Assembly: GCF_009727055.1 (NCBI RefSeq)
Contig: NC_052355.1
Location: 2,959,182-3,023,181 of the forward strand
Origin: Benincasa hispida
Lineage: Eukaryota > Streptophyta > Magnoliopsida > Cucurbitales > Cucurbitaceae
Length of the DNA: 64,000 nucleotides
Reading direction: 5' to 3'
A model generated the notes under the pieces. That model ran no database searches. It had not been told where the DNA came from and saw only the letters and a list, made by a program, of their open reading frames with translations. This document shows, one piece after another, positions 22,319 through 34,642 of the stretch; the stretch's first letter is position 1; each line of letters opens with the position of its first letter. The translations under genes were made by a program, and so were the position numbers.

Positions 22319-24094
22319 ATTTGCTGAAAAATAAACACATTGATCTACATTAGATTTTATCATAACTCTTAAAAATTCAAACGGTTTTATTAAAATCTAA
22401 ATGGACCCAATTTAACATCTAATGTTACAATGACTTCAGTGACTTAGGATAAAAGCCACTGAAGGGTAGTAAGTTATCCCTTCACTGAATTGAGAAACTC
22501 TTAACCAATCACTACACCAGAATAACGCTTACTCCTATAACCACCAGTCATCATTTATTTGGTCAAGAAATCACTAACTTGCTTAATAATTTCTAATAAG
22601 TATGACCCTTTATTTTAGATTCTAGAGTTCTGCCCCAATGAGTCAACCGAAGGGAAAAACAAATTGGGGCAAAAACTAAAGCAATCTTGTCCATTTCTGG
22701 AGTTCGCCTTGATATTGACCAACTGCACAAACCATCCGAAGGGCGATGCTCCCAGGGCACGTCGAGGCCATGCAAGAAGGTCTCACAGTGCAAACCAATG
22801 AAGGAGACCGTAGGACATGTTGACACACATCCCTCTCCCACTTACTATAAATACTCTCTCCATTCACCTTAATATTGATCCATGGAAACACCATCTGAAG
22901 GGGAACACTCCCAAGGCGCCTCAAGGCCAAGCATGAATCTCAAGGTGTGAATATTAAGAGAGAAACATAAGTGAAAAATGACATATCATATACACCTTTT
23001 CCTCCCATTGAGTATTTTAACAACCTAGGGTTTAATTTACTTAGGAAAAAAACGGATAATTATTTTTACTAAATGATTGTTTAAGTTTTCCCAAAAGTAA
23101 CACTTACTTCAGAAAGCTAAACAAGTTTGATTAATATTCGTTAATCACCTTAACAAATGTTAATCAACAATTGCATACTTGTAGCAAATCTATCTAATTC
23201 TCCTTTCCAGGTAGGTTCCCAGGTAGGGGTGTTCCGTTTCCGTCAACTTAAGTACCCCAGCCTAGTCAGAACCCTCCTTAGACAAAAGATCCCTTATAGA
23301 TATATTTGCTACAAATTTAATCTTTTATTGAAATAAATTTAATCTTATTAAACCTATTTAAAACATTAATCTAATTTCTAATCTCATAAGAATTTTTTGA
23401 ACTTAGGTCTATCTCAATGATATTTTAAAACTATTTTAAAAAATGATTTCACCTAAGTTTGCATGCAACTCTTAATTATTGATTTTAATTTATAATTTCA
23501 TTTATTTATAACTTTTGTAAAATAAATGAAACAAATTAAAACCTACATTGCAATCATTGACATACTTTATTAAAATTATAACGCTTATAAGATTACCTAA
23601 AGTAATGTCATGCATCATGCAATGTTCATTTTATTACTACATATATATAACACATATATAACAAAATAATGAAAATAAATAACATACGTCACATGCATAC
23701 ATTCAAACTATATATTATAACAATTATAATATAAATGATGTATGGCTATGTTATTTATGCCTGCAAGCATATAGTATAACGCTTATATTATATGATGCAT
23801 GAACATGCTATAAAATTAAATCTTCATATAAATATATTATAACACTTATAATATAAATGATGCATGAAATTAAATGTATAACCTATAGTGGTTTTTCAAA
23901 CTATATGACATACATTATGACATATAATTTTAAACATACATCGCATGTACATTTATAATAACAGTTGATGGACCAGGATAGGACCTCTAAAAGGAGAAAA
24001 TAAAAGGCTAACTACTACCAAAATTTGAGTCAACATGTTCGGAATAGGTGAAACGGGTCGTACCACTCGAACTGAACCGCCGTTCAAAGAACCA
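22319..24094 (-). other. leader of copia element C with internal repeats
   Basis: Non-coding leader between the array and gag. Two copies of a roughly 160-bp unit start at about 22707 and 22867 (shared words GATATTGAC-C, CCATC-GAAGGG, CTCCCA-GGC, CGAGGCC or CAAGGCC). AT-rich hairpin words of the form TATTATAACACTTATAATATAAATGATGCATG recur several times between 23650 and 23900. The leader of element B has corresponding parts at 57940-58990. No gene. Confidence 0.6.
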
Positions 24095-24365
24095 CCTTGC
24101 AACTAATCTTGTAACAAACGCGCCATGCGTTGAGCAACTATGCGTCGAGAATGAAAGACTATGTGATCGCATAGCTAATAATTATGCGATGAGCATGAAA
24201 GCCTATGCGATCGTGTAGCACATAACCGTGCGTTGAGAAATTAAAGATGCGTTTGATCGTTCAACAAGCTACTATGCGATCATGTAGCAAACTTTACATG
24301 ATCGCGTAGCATTAGTTATCTGATAACATAACAAGAACTACCCGATCGTTTAGCTGTAGCTACAC
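24095..24365 (-). repeat. CGATCG-word array in the leader of copia C
   Basis: Words such as CTATGCGATCGTGTAGC, TGATCGCGTAGC, CCCGATCGTTTAGC and CTATGTGATCGCATAGC occur about every 25-35 bases. Position is the same as in element B: start of the leader, upstream of a segment rich in GGTTC. Confidence 0.7.
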
Positions 24366-24420
24366 GAATTAGAACCTCTATTTCGTCTTCTCCATCGAAA
24401 TAATGCTCTGCAACCCTTCT

Positions 24421-24705
24421 TTGAAGCCTTCGAAACATCACAAGCGACTAAAAAACTTCAAATTACATACTCGATTGCAACAATTAATGCTAAAAAACAC
24501 AAGGGCCTTTACAAAAAAACTTTGTAAAATAATGAAATCCTTAAGCAGCGTTCTATCCCGAAATATCCATCAAAAACCATCCACAACCATTCATCGCATG
24601 AACTAGAATGCAGAATATAAAATCCACCAGTACTGTTAATCGATTCAAAAAAACGAATGTAGCTAGTTGTCATAACGTACCTAGTTGTTCGAAGGTCCAT
24701 CTCCT
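24421..24705 (-). other. probable 3' UTR of the TNPA pseudogene
   Basis: Follows the TNPA stop codon on the minus strand. AT-rich with T-runs, no recognised coding sequence. Confidence 0.35.
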
Positions 24706-25680
24706 TTATTTTGTAGCTAACTGTCTTGTGATTTCAATCAATTGATCATGAAAACCTGAAACTATTGACTTCAACATGGCATTTTCCTCCTTTAAGCTTG
24801 TCACCTCTGCCTCGAGCTTTTCATACTTATTCCCAATACCATTCTCCATTTATGAGGTAGATGTACCACCTGTAGCTAAATCAGGTTTTGGGTTCCATCT
24901 AAGACTTTTAGTGTGGCCTGATCGTTTTCCCAAAACCCGTTCACGAATTTCCTCTGTTGTTTGTTCAAGTCCATCTTGTGATGATTTTCTAACCTTATCT
25001 TGCATTGCCAACTATATCTATAATGGTTTTTGAGGTTATATATTATATACAAGGGTTAATATAAAATTACGCATGTATGATACAATATAACATACATATG
25101 CTTCTTTGGTGGCTTCACTTATCCACTCATCCTTTTCTGAGAAGTGACTTTTGTAAAAAAACTCAACTTGGCCTACTTTTTCAGCCTTCTCGATCGTCTA
25201 TAATTCAATAAACAAATTTATTCTTAAGATTCAATCGAAAATGAATAAAACAATAATAAATTTGCATCATACCATACCAATTCATTTTGCACTTGAAGAA
25301 AGGATTTCGACCCACAACAATGGTTGAAATTAAGACATTCTCTATTCTTCTCGTTCTTCTCTCTTTTTTTCTTACACAACTTATAATTTATTAGTACAAG
25401 CAATTTATGTGAACAATAAGTATAACAAACATATAAAATTTACCTTCCATTTAGGAGTCTCCCATCAATAACAAAGAATCTTCCAATATTCTTTATTTGT
25501 TAACCTGTTTGGTGGGTTTTCACGAGCAATTATAGGATTCTCAAAGCTACAATAGTGCTTATGCAGTTCTAATCTATATTCTATAGAATTCTATATTTGC
25601 CAATTTATGTACTTATTGACAACACTCCAGGATAGATCCACAATAAAATGTGTCTACATTTTTAGTAAAAGTTTTGGTAA
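24706..25680 (-). pseudogene. CACTA (En/Spm) TNPA-type transposase gene remnant
   Basis: Four exon-like blocks on the minus strand. About 25680-25445: YRLELHKHYCSFENP, ARENPPNRL, EYWKILCY, WETPKWK. About 25385-25270: KKKREKNEKNRECLNFNHCC, GSKSF. About 25200-25090: FFYKSHFSEKDEWISEATKEAYV. About 25018-24706: EEIRERVLGKRSGHTKSL, then a Leu/Glu heptad coiled coil (YEKLEAEVTSLKEENAMLKS) and a stop. This order matches plant En/Spm transposases (PF03004), which bind transposon ends. Stops after WQI, in CY-WE and before MENG show it is dead. No TNPD-like gene was seen nearby. Confidence 0.8.
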
Positions 25681-25735
25681 GTACACATATGAGATTAATA
25701 CAATAAAAGCATGAAAATTATCTATAAACGAGAAT

Positions 25736-26925
25736 TTATAGTGGAAATGACATCACTAGTCCAACTAGGTGGCCCTCAAATACTTTAGTCGAGAGGGCCT
25801 TTATGAATGGATCAGCAAGGTTGTCTTCATAGGTGATCTTTGTGACGATCACATCTCCTCTATTCACTATCTCCCAGATGAGATGGTACTTTCTTTCAAT
25901 GTGTTTTCCACGTTTGTGACTCCTGGGTTCCTTTGAGTTGGCAACAGCACCACTATTGTCACGATACAGTGTGATAGGTAGGTGCATATCTAGAACTACT
26001 TCCAAATCAGCTAAGAATTTGTGTAGCTATACTGCTTCTTTAGTCGCTTCACATGTATCCATGTATTCCGCTTCCATCGTGGAGTTAGCAATACAACTTT
26101 ACTAAATGCGTCTCCAAACAATAGCTCCTCCATTAAGAGTGAAAACTAATTCGAAAGTAGATTTCCTGGAATCTACATCAGTTTAAAAATCAGAATTAGT
26201 GTATCCTGTAAGGATCAAATCCTTAGGTCCATACACAAGCATATAATCCCTCGTTCTCCTTTGATACTAGAGGATGTTTTTTACAGCAATCCAATGACTG
26301 TGTCCTGGATTGGATTGGAATCTGCTGACGATTCTAACTGCAAAGCATATGTCAGGGCGTGTACACAAAATGGCATACATCAAACTCCCAACTGCAGATG
26401 CATATGGAATTCTTGTCATCTCCTCAATATCTTTTGTCTTAGGACACTATTCCTTCAACAAATAAATTCCATGTCTAAAAGGTAATATACCTTTCTTGGA
26501 ATTTTGCATATTATATCTTGACAACATCTTATCAATGATAAGATGCCTGAGATAGTGCCAATGTTCTATTCTTTCGGTTTCTCAAGATCTGTATTCCTAG
26601 AACATACTGAGCATCACCCAAATCTTTCATTTGGAACTACGTTGCTAACCATCTCTTTACGTCAGCTATAAAACTTGTCTCATTCCCAATGAGCAAGATA
26701 TAATCAACATAAAGAACTAAGAATGCTACTGTTTTGTTGACTATCTTTTTGGTCACACAAGTTTCGTCAACATTTTGTTCAAAGCCATAAGATTTGATTG
26801 CAGTGTCAAACCTTATATTCCAAGATATGGACGCTTGTTTTAATCCATAAATGGATCGATTAAGCTTATAGACTTTCTATTCCTATTCTTTTTCGATGAA
26901 CCCTTCTGGTTAAGACATAAAAATA
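25736..26925 (-). pseudogene. copia fragment D: reverse transcriptase to RNase H
   Basis: Minus-strand homology runs from the second half of RT (SIYGLKQASISWNIRFD region near 26850, then YVDYILLIG where YVDD is expected, MKDLG near 26620) to RNase H (YRDNSGAVANSKEPRSHKR and NLADPFIKALS at 25736-26005). Several frameshifts and stops; only the last 89 codons are open. Gag, protease, integrase and the start of RT are missing, so it joins an LTR fragment directly. Confidence 0.85.
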
Positions 26926-26942
26926 CTTCCTCTATCATGAGA

Positions 26943-27624
26943 AGGTGGGGCCCCGATTGTTCAAGACCTCAGTACTTAAGAGAACAACCTATCTGCTAAC
27001 CCTAGATCGGGTAGAAGTGGATTCCATCTTGCAGAGCTATGTCCCCAACTATTCATCTGGTCTTATCCCCAAAATGGGAGGCTTATTGAGTAGTGCTATT
27101 GGACTAATCTCACCATTTTCAGATCAAAGGATAATTCCAAACAAACAGGAGTTCATAGCTAGCTCAGGATTAAGATTGAGTTAACCTAGGTTATTTAATA
27201 AATTAAATAGTCAGTTTTAACAGTAAACGATCGTTATAAAGAAAAGTGACTATTTTCGTGATCCAATCTATATGCAAACTCATTGCATAGGATGCCCCCA
27301 CTCACATGTCTCAACATGAACGATCTGTGAATCACATCATTTTTAGCATTTTACAACTTCTTGTAACAACTACAAAGTGGGCTGCATCCAATAATGTTAC
27401 CAAGATGAGATACCCAATTTCATTCCTATACTTATTAGACCATTTTGGCTATATATTGTAAAACTTGATCCTATTTATGTCACTACATAAAGTTACAGTA
27501 TTAAGACTATAACCATGGATATGTTTATTGGATTTTCATAATAAGATGCAAAATCAACAATTTATTATTATTGATAAAGAGAATGCTTAACACGAACTGC
27601 GAGTTCTAAGACATTTCCAATATT
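26943..27624 (-). repeat. 5' LTR fragment of copia D
   Basis: On the minus strand it starts TATTGGAAATGTCTTAGAACTC at about 27624 and is co-linear with the first 700 bases of the element B LTR. It includes CCAATAAACATA, the GAGTGGGGGCATCC segment and the GGGGCCCCACCTTC segment, where it stops. It shows the orientation and family of fragment D. Confidence 0.7.
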
Positions 27625-28935
27625 ATAAACTTAACAAAGAATTATGCAATTAGATTATACAATATATCATTAAGAACAAATTCCTAATGCTTTAATTAGC
27701 TAATTTGGCAATTAACCCTAATCTAGGTCTTAATTGCTTCCTAAAGACATTTCACAATTAATCCCTAAATTGCATTAAACTCGTGGGTTTTCTTAACTAT
27801 TCCAATCTTGAAATCAAAAGACTGAGAATTCAAGATTGATTGCGTGAATGTTCTGAATTAATAGATTCTTTAAAGAAAAGATGAAAATAAGTCCACATTT
27901 TCTATTAAGACTATTAATTTTTGAAACCATAATTACAATTTTGTTATAAAACTATGTAATTTTTGCATACAAGAATTGATTAATCTTGAGTCGTCAATTC
28001 AATATTAATCAAATTTATTCTAAATCTCAACAAGAACATTCAAAAGAAAGCAATTACATGAAATAAAATTCAAGGAAAAGTATCAAGAAAATGCCACTCT
28101 ACATAATTCCCCTAGAAAAAGAATTACCCACTCATGGATGATGAAATTCTTCAAGTAATCCATTGATAATTGCATATTTGGTAATGGATTAAATAAAAAT
28201 TGATTGAACCTCTCAAAAATTTACAAGAATATCTCTATAAATTCGAAATCTCTCTCTAAAAATTTGAGTTTTTCTTCTCTTCTCCTTGTTGAAAAACTGA
28301 AACAACAAAATTTATGCCAGCAAGGATAGTGTCGCGACGCCAAGGCTAGTGTTGCAATGCTAAATCATAGAAAAGCCAAGAAGCGTTGGGCTAATTTTAC
28401 AACGTTGCACTAACACTGGGTTGTGCAAGGCATGCGGGATGAATCGTGTCAAAATCTGGAACGTTGCAACATTATGGGGAGCGTTGCAACGCTACCCTGT
28501 TTTGCAGTAGAAAAGAGTGTTCTGTCTTCAAGCGTTGCTAAAAAAGGTTGGGACGCTAAAAAACTCGATACTCGATGCACGATGGCCTTTAGTTGATACT
28601 CGATCCTCGATTGCCTTTACTTAATAGTATTTACTCGATGGCATTTACTTGATGAAAAAAGAATAAGAGAAAACTCGATGGTGAAACTCGATGGTACTCA
28701 ATTACTCGATTACTTGATAGCCTTACTCGATGGTATTTCGATAATTTTCTGATTCTCCTCAACTCGTTGATTTTCTTGGTCATTTTTTATCTTTTTGACC
28801 CAATTTTTTCTTAATGACTCCTAAACGCCTCAAGGACCATTTTACCTATAAAATTAGCATTTAAAGAAAATAATCAACACAATTTTCAGGAAATTAACAT
28901 AGAAAATATATATCCTTTAAAAACCTAACAAAACA
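27625..28935 (-). repeat. 3' LTR of the Athila-type element, one end not resolved
   Basis: On the minus strand it begins TGTTTTGTTAGG directly after the purine tract TAAGTTGGGGGTG. The far end near 27625 abuts the copia D LTR and may be cut. It holds word arrays with GTTGCAAC cores (28330-28560) and CTCGATGG words (28555-28770). No second copy is present, so divergence cannot be judged. Confidence 0.65.
28330..28770 (-). repeat. short-word arrays in the Athila LTR (GTTGCAAC and CTCGATGG)
   Basis: 28330-28560 carries GCGTTGCAACGC (28481-28492, a perfect palindrome) and about ten decayed relatives such as AACGTTGCAAC, AGCGTTGC and TGTTGCAATGC. 28555-28770 carries about a dozen copies of ACTCGATGG or ACTCGATAC alternating with TTTACTTGAT. 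Neither is a simple tandem repeat: spacing is irregular. Confidence 0.65.
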
Positions 28936-29630
28936 CCCCCAACTTAGCTCTTGGTCATCCCGAGCAAGTCTAAACTAGAAATATGCATCCATTCAAGCAA
29001 AAATGGATTGTTTATTGTTTATTAAAAATTTCATTGTTTTATTCAAAATGGATCTATTCAAATTGGCACATTTTCATCTTCACATCCAAATGGTCTATAC
29101 ATTCAAGTGTTTTACACAATGAATTTATTCTCGTCCCTTTTCTCAACAATCAAGGAAGTAAGGATATAAACAAGCATTTAGAAATTCAAAGTTTTGCTAG
29201 AAAAAGGTTGAAGCTTATTTTGGAAAGAAAAGGTCTTTTTCTTACAAAATCATAAAAGAAAAGACTACCTAGTTTACTTGAAGGCCTACACTAATAGAAA
29301 GGAGACATCGAACTTTTAATTCCTCTTTGCCCTACATTGGCCCCGTTATCGGTCTATGATATACATAACTTGCATGGGATAGAAGCAATTCTAATACAAG
29401 GGTGCCTTTTTTAAACTCAGAAACACAAAATGTAATTGGCATTTCTTTTACTTAGTGGGATAGCTTTATCACTCGCACCGCCGAGAACCTATCACTCTTT
29501 TCTTGCGGGCCCTAACAACAACACGATGAAGGTAGCTCTTTTCACCTCTACCTATGCACACACACATTCATTAGTGAAGATTATGTTAATTTGGAAAATT
29601 TGCTTCTTTTTTCTTTTGTGCTAGCAATTT

Positions 29631-29668
<38 letters not shown>

Positions 29669-30711
29669 TATGCCCTTTTTATTCCTCTATGACTAGACTT
29701 GCCTCTAAAACAAGATGGTTGTTCCTAGATCAAAATTTGTCCTATCAGGGTAACGAATAAAATTAAGTAGATATGACATTTTAAAGAGCTTAAAGGTTCT
29801 AAATAAATCTAAAGACTAAGTATTCGATTTTTATGAAGTTAAAAGGAAAAGAAAGTTTCTTTTGGAAGATGAGTTTCAAAATTTTGTCTGAAAAACTTTG
29901 AAGGTCTATAATTTTGTTTGTATCGTTACTAGAAAGAGCGTGTCATCAAAATTCCATCAATAAGAATCAAGAGATCGAGTAAAAACAAATGATGCATAGA
30001 ATCAAAGTGAATGAGATTCTTGAATGTGCAAACATGAATTTATTCAGTTATGAATTTATTGCATTGAAGGCAAAACTGGTCTTTTGAAGAATAAAGAACT
30101 CGACAGACATATTTTTCAATGAGTCAAAATTACACCATTAAGATGAATCAGAGTCTCAAATTTATTCAGACATGTCAAAGCAGAATCACAAAATCTATGT
30201 AATCAACAATCTATTAACCCGAGCTCAGATGCTCAAGGGTTACAGACATGCAAAAAATTTTATGAGGCTCATTTTTAAAGCTAATCAAAGAATACTCAAA
30301 AGAATACAAAAAACATGCAATGTTTACCCACCCCCGACATAAAGATGGAACATTGTCCTCAATGTTTAGAATAAGAAAATGAATTCAAGAAACAAAAAGG
30401 AAGGGATGTAGAGAGAAACTTCCCTAGTTTTGTTGTTGATCATTTATTTTGTTTGAGAGAGAGTTTTCTTCCTTTTGTTTCTTTTTTTATTCTTGAGAGC
30501 TCCTTTTTCTTTTATTGAGTAAATCACTTACAAAGAAAAAGAAAATAATCAATTATTCTATTTATTTGAAATACTAAAAATAAGAAAGAAAGAAGAAAAA
30601 TGAAAAACGAGAAAAGAAAGAAAGAAAAAAATGAAAATGAAAAGAAAGAAAGAGAAAATTTTGTCATGTAGCAAATTTTTAGCGTCATTCCTCGATGTTG
30701 GTGAAGAGGGA
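28936..30711 (-). other. 3' non-coding region of the Athila-type element
   Basis: Between the integrase end and the polypurine tract. The purine tract GAGCTAAGTTGGGGGTG lies at 28936-28950 on the minus strand. It has a TA microsatellite at 29634-29667, a GAAA-rich run at 30540-30660 and the AGGA stem-loop at 30349-30366. Open frames here are AT-rich and not env-like. Confidence 0.6.
30349..30366 (-). other. AGGA-loop stem-loop in the Athila 3' region
   Basis: On the minus strand AACATTG, loop AGGA, CAATGTT: a 7-bp perfect stem. It is followed 14 bases on by a G-rich tract (GGGGGTGGG). Compared with 38938-38955 the stem differs at two paired positions (A-T versus T-A and A-T versus G-C), and pairing is kept. 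Confidence 0.65.
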
Positions 30712-32668
30712 TGTGATAACTTGTAGAAATACAAGTTATTTATACTTTTTTATTTAGATATTGTGGGAAAAAGAGAGGAAAGTTGCGTCGATAGTATCAG
30801 AATTAGCTAAGAAATATGAAAATTATGAAATGTCGTAAACACACCCACTAACACTATTGCGATGGAAAAATAGAATGTTTTAGTCTTTGTTTTGCAGGAT
30901 ATAGGTCACCGCATGCGTTAATGGCTCAAAGAAAAAATGTACAATGCATTTACATCACATGTGCCCATCAATCAAGAACGAAGAGATGATCAACGCAATG
31001 ATAGCACATGCAAAAATCAATCATGAGCTTTACGATCAATGCATTTCAACCGCATGCGGTAATAAAAAACAACACCGCATGCGGCGATAGATCGAAGATG
31101 TGAAGAGCAATGCATTTGCGGACGATTCCGACAAGTGTACAGCTTTTAGTTGTGCAATTTTGACGAATTGATCGCGTAACAGAAAGAAATTTTCCATTCC
31201 GCCATTTCAGGAACTACCATAATTAGACAGTGGAGACTGCAAAATCAAAGAGCCAAGGTCTCGCCTATAAATAACTTCCTCAAATTCGCTGAAATACATG
31301 TACTAGTACAGATAGAGATATACTGATACTGGGAGAGAGGCTGGTCTGAAGCGAATTGAAAGAGTAAATCTGGGAGAACTACAAGACAAGGCTAAAAAGT
31401 GAGTCTCTGAGTAGAAAATTCTTCCGATTCCCGAAGCTGAAGCTCTGCGCAAAGGTCAACTCTGCAGGTAAAGCAAGCCTGAGAGGGAAGCTTTCCTCTC
31501 CACCACTTCCATATGCTGGCAAGCACAAGTCTCCGTTCGGGATCTATGTCAAGACGTTGACACTCTTTCCGTATTTGTTTCTATTCTCTAACTCATCTTC
31601 TGTATTCATCTTCTTTAATCCTTCATTCACAAACATGTATCAAACGCTTAATTTTAGAATTAAATGTCATCATCGTCATCATTATAATCTATCTGTCTCT
31701 TTCCATATTTTTATCATCCATTTTCTCCATGATGTGTTCTTAATCCCCATGGTAAAAAAGCGAGAATTAAGCAAGTGAGTTAATTTGTGTTAAGGAATTA
31801 ATTAAGTTTAGCTAAAGTGTGCTCGATGGCATCTTCACCTGTGAGAGCAGAAGTGAAGATGCTATTCCGCCTATCGAGAGAAGGTTGGAAGAATGCGTTA
31901 ACTAAAGCGAGAAGTATTTCCAGAGATGGAAACAACCTTGCGTTCATCACGTTTATCTCTGTTTCACCATAGACATATGGGAACGCGGCCGATCAATGAG
32001 AGGTGTACGCCAAGGGAAAGCGGAACCTTAGTTGTGTCCTTAACACAATTGACAAACTTGCGATTTTTTTCCTCTTTACTCTTTCTCTTTTTGCTTCATT
32101 CATAAGACTTGCCATCGTATTCATCGACACTTTTGTACAACTTCACAGCCAGTTCTCGACCCATGTATCATGTATCATGTATCATAGTAGTTTAGGAATT
32201 TACTTTATCAATGCATTTTTACCTTCATCGCAATTTATATTTCTGTACAAACCAAAATTCTTTATTCATTATTAAAACCAATCGCATGTATCACATAAGT
32301 ATCGCATTTAATGACAACAATCCCCGTGTTCGACATCGGATCATTCTGAGAATCTTGCGTTTTAATTATACTTGGTTTCAGCGCAAGGAAACTTGTGACA
32401 TGCACTACTTCATCGCATACTACGAGCATATTGCTATCAACGCATATACTTAGAACGTAGTATCACATAAAATGTCTTTATCGCAAAGCACTTGAGCGCA
32501 TATAGCACATCATTCATTTCATTCACAAGCCATGCGTTAGAGTTAGATAAAGATTAAATCACGATCATAAAGTGTATGGCAACATGAGCTTGTCGTAAAT
32601 CATCCATCAGTAGTGTGCATAAGCGATAAAAAACATACACAGCATAACACACAACTCGTATCCTTACA
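30712..32668 (+). repeat. 5' LTR of the 10.2-kb gypsy element
   Basis: From TGTGATAACTTG to ATCCTTACA, 1957 bp. A 10-bp hairpin with GAAA loop sits at 30716-30739. GCATGC words (ACCGCATGCGGT at 31049-31060) lie in the upstream part, a TATA box (CTATAAATA) at 31265-31273, and a CCTTAGAGGGAAGC-like segment downstream. Many differences from the 3' copy are C to T or G to A at CpG. Confidence 0.9.
31266..31273 (+). promoter_or_regulatory. TATA box of the 5' LTR
   Basis: TATAAATA, preserved at the same place in the 3' LTR (39528-39535). It predicts transcription starting about 31300, making U3 about 590 bases. Confidence 0.55.
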
Positions 32669-32674
32669 AGTTTA

Positions 32675-32692
32675 TGGCGCCATTGCCGAGGA
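32675..32692 (+). other. primer-binding site, tRNA-Asp type
   Basis: TGGCGCCATTGCCGAGGA, six bases after the LTR end, matches the 3' end of plant tRNA-Asp with two or three changes. This is the usual primer of Athila/Tat elements. Confidence 0.8.
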
Positions 32693-32785
32693 TTGGTAAC
32701 GGTTAGTATTGAATACTTTGTGGTATTTTGCAAGACAGATCTCTGTTGTACTATCTGTTTATCGCAAAGAACAGGCTGACGATTT

Positions 32786-34278
32786 ATGAGTACTGGAACC
32801 GATCCATAATTGGAAGTTGACCCAGAGATCGAGTGTACTTTTCACGCGAGGGCACGTCAGAACGGAGTTAGGCAAAGAAGAGCAAACATGGAAAACAACA
32901 ACAAGAGGCCCGAAGGAGATCAAGGGGCAAATCGGCCAGCGCAAGATCCTATCTTTCTTGCTGTTGACCGCAATATCCCCATGAGAAACTATGCGGCGCC
33001 AAATCTTTACGACTTCTCACATGGAATTTCACGACCAATGGTTGAGGAGAACGCATTCTTTGAAATAAAGTCGGTCATGCCCCAGATGATACAAAACATG
33101 GGGCAATTTGGAGGTCTACAAGGTGAAGGCCCGCACTCCCATCAGACCAACTTTGTGGAGATGTGCAACACTTTTTCCATCCCTGGCATCACCCCTGAAG
33201 GAATTAGACTTTACCTCTTCCCATACACACTGAGGGATGAGGCAAAAAGGTGGGCTCATTCGTTGGAGCCAAATGAAATCACATCTTGGGACCAGTTGGT
33301 GGAACAGTTCATGAAGAAATTCTTCCCTCCATCAGTTAACGCAAAGAGATGAAAGGACGTGCTGAATTTCGAGAAAATGGATAATAAGACTCTAAGCACC
33401 GCTTGGGTGCGTTTTAGAAGGTTGGTGAAAAATTTTCCGCATATCGGGATTCCCAATTGTGTCCTGATGGAAACTTTTTATAACGGCCTGAATCGATCAA
33501 CGCAAACCGTTTCTGACGCCTCTGCAATAGGAGGATTCATGGATAAGACCTACACGAAGCCAAGGTCATCCTTGATCGCATTTCATGAAACACGGATGAC
33601 TGGGTAGATGACGGGTATGGGGGAAGAGGCCCGAAGAGAAGAAGAACTGACAATGCCATTGTACCAGCAGATACAATGACAACCTTGGCCGCACAAAAGG
33701 CTGCGGTGACCTCTCTCCTTCAAACGATGGCAATTAATCAAGGTGCCCTCTCTCAAAGTTCAGCGCAACCTAATGCACCGGCACAAGTGGCCGCAATTAG
33801 TTGCATCCAATGCGGAAGGGGCCATGCTACAGAAATGTGTCCATCGAACCCACAACAAGTGTTTGCTATCCAAAACAACCCTTACAACAACACTTACAAT
33901 CCAGGTTGGCGGAATCACCCTAACTTCAGTTGGGAAGGGAATCACAACCAAGGGGGCCAAAGTAACCATCATAACAACAATTCTGGGAATCGAGGAAATC
34001 CTCCATCTTTTCATCAGAATCAGAATTGGAATCATCAAAGGCAACTGCATAACCAACCGTCCTCATCGAACACCTTTGTGAATTCATCATCATTGGAGTC
34101 CCTGCTGAAACAGTATATTGAGACAAACGATGCTGCCATGCAGTCGCAGGCATCTTCAATAAGGAACTTGGAGATCCAAGTCGGGCAATTGGCAGCCGAG
34201 CTTTGCAATAGAACACCGAGAATGCTGCTAAGTAACTCAGAAGCCGCGGGATCTCATGCGAAGGAACAATGTCCTTGA
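32786..34278 (+). pseudogene. gag of the 10.2-kb gypsy element
   Basis: ATG at 32786 starts the frame, but codon 8 is TAA. It continues past it with the Athila/Tat gag core: LRDEAKRWAHSLEPNEITSW, then QFMKKFFPP, a TGA at 33350-33352, then the block LSTAWVRFRRLVKNFPHIGI, METFYNGLNRSTQ and a TAG at 33605-33607. After a frameshift near 33640 it resumes. It contains a zinc knuckle CIQCGRGHATEMC (CX2CX3HX4C, one residue short of CX2CX4HX4C), an Asn/Gln/His-rich linker, and the gag tail (SIRNLEIQVGQLAAEL). It would package the element RNA. Three stops and a shift make it inactive. Confidence 0.87.
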
Positions 34279-34642
34279 TGACATTCTGCACGCAAGTTTG
34301 ACCGCCTGCAGAGGTGTGGATTGTGGTAATTGTGAGAAAATTTGTCTTTCAATCCACATCTCTAAAATCTATGTTTAATTGCTTTCTTTATTGCTTTCCT
34401 TTATTGCTTTCTGCATTGCGTTATTTATTGATTTCTAGAATTAGCCTTTATTGCTTTATGAATTTACTTTCAATTTAATTCAATTGCGTTATTTCCATGT
34501 CTTGTTCAATTTCCTTACTTTTCTGCATTAGTTGTGTTGTTCTTAAAATTTCTGTGAATGACTGATTTAAAAAGAAAATGAACACTGCAATATCTTATCG
34601 ACTTGTGTTGTTGATGAATTAAAAATAATAATAAACATCCAG
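34279..34642 (+). other. spacer after gag, no pol
   Basis: T-rich sequence with repeated ATTGCTTT words (about 34380-34460). Protease and RT motifs are absent on either strand. Confidence 0.5.

Larger units (their letters stand above)
16745..24420 (-). mobile_element. Ty1/copia element C, 5' LTR missing
   Basis: Minus-strand order: leader (24420-22319, with CGATCG array and about 160-bp repeats), gag, protease, integrase, RT, RNase H, polypurine tract (18647-18658), 3' LTR. The typical copia order of integrase before RT is clear. A degenerate primer-binding-like segment (CAGAGCATT) lies near 24400, but no LTR follows it. A CACTA TNPA pseudogene starts within 300 bases instead. All coding parts carry stops or deletions. 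Confidence 0.85.

Noticed and set aside
22510..22535. CACTACACCAGAATAACGC, resembling a CACTA transposon end
   Set aside because: A single end with no inverted partner or subterminal repeats, lying within the copia C leader.
29436..29624. 62-codon hydrophobic frame in the Athila 3' region, possible env relic
   Set aside because: It is on the plus strand, antisense to the element, and AT-rich without signal-peptide or transmembrane pattern of an env.
33743..34291. Three overlapping alternative frames of about 100-120 codons across the gag zinc-knuckle region
   Set aside because: Shadows of gag; only frame 1 shows the CX2CX3HX4C knuckle and gag tail.
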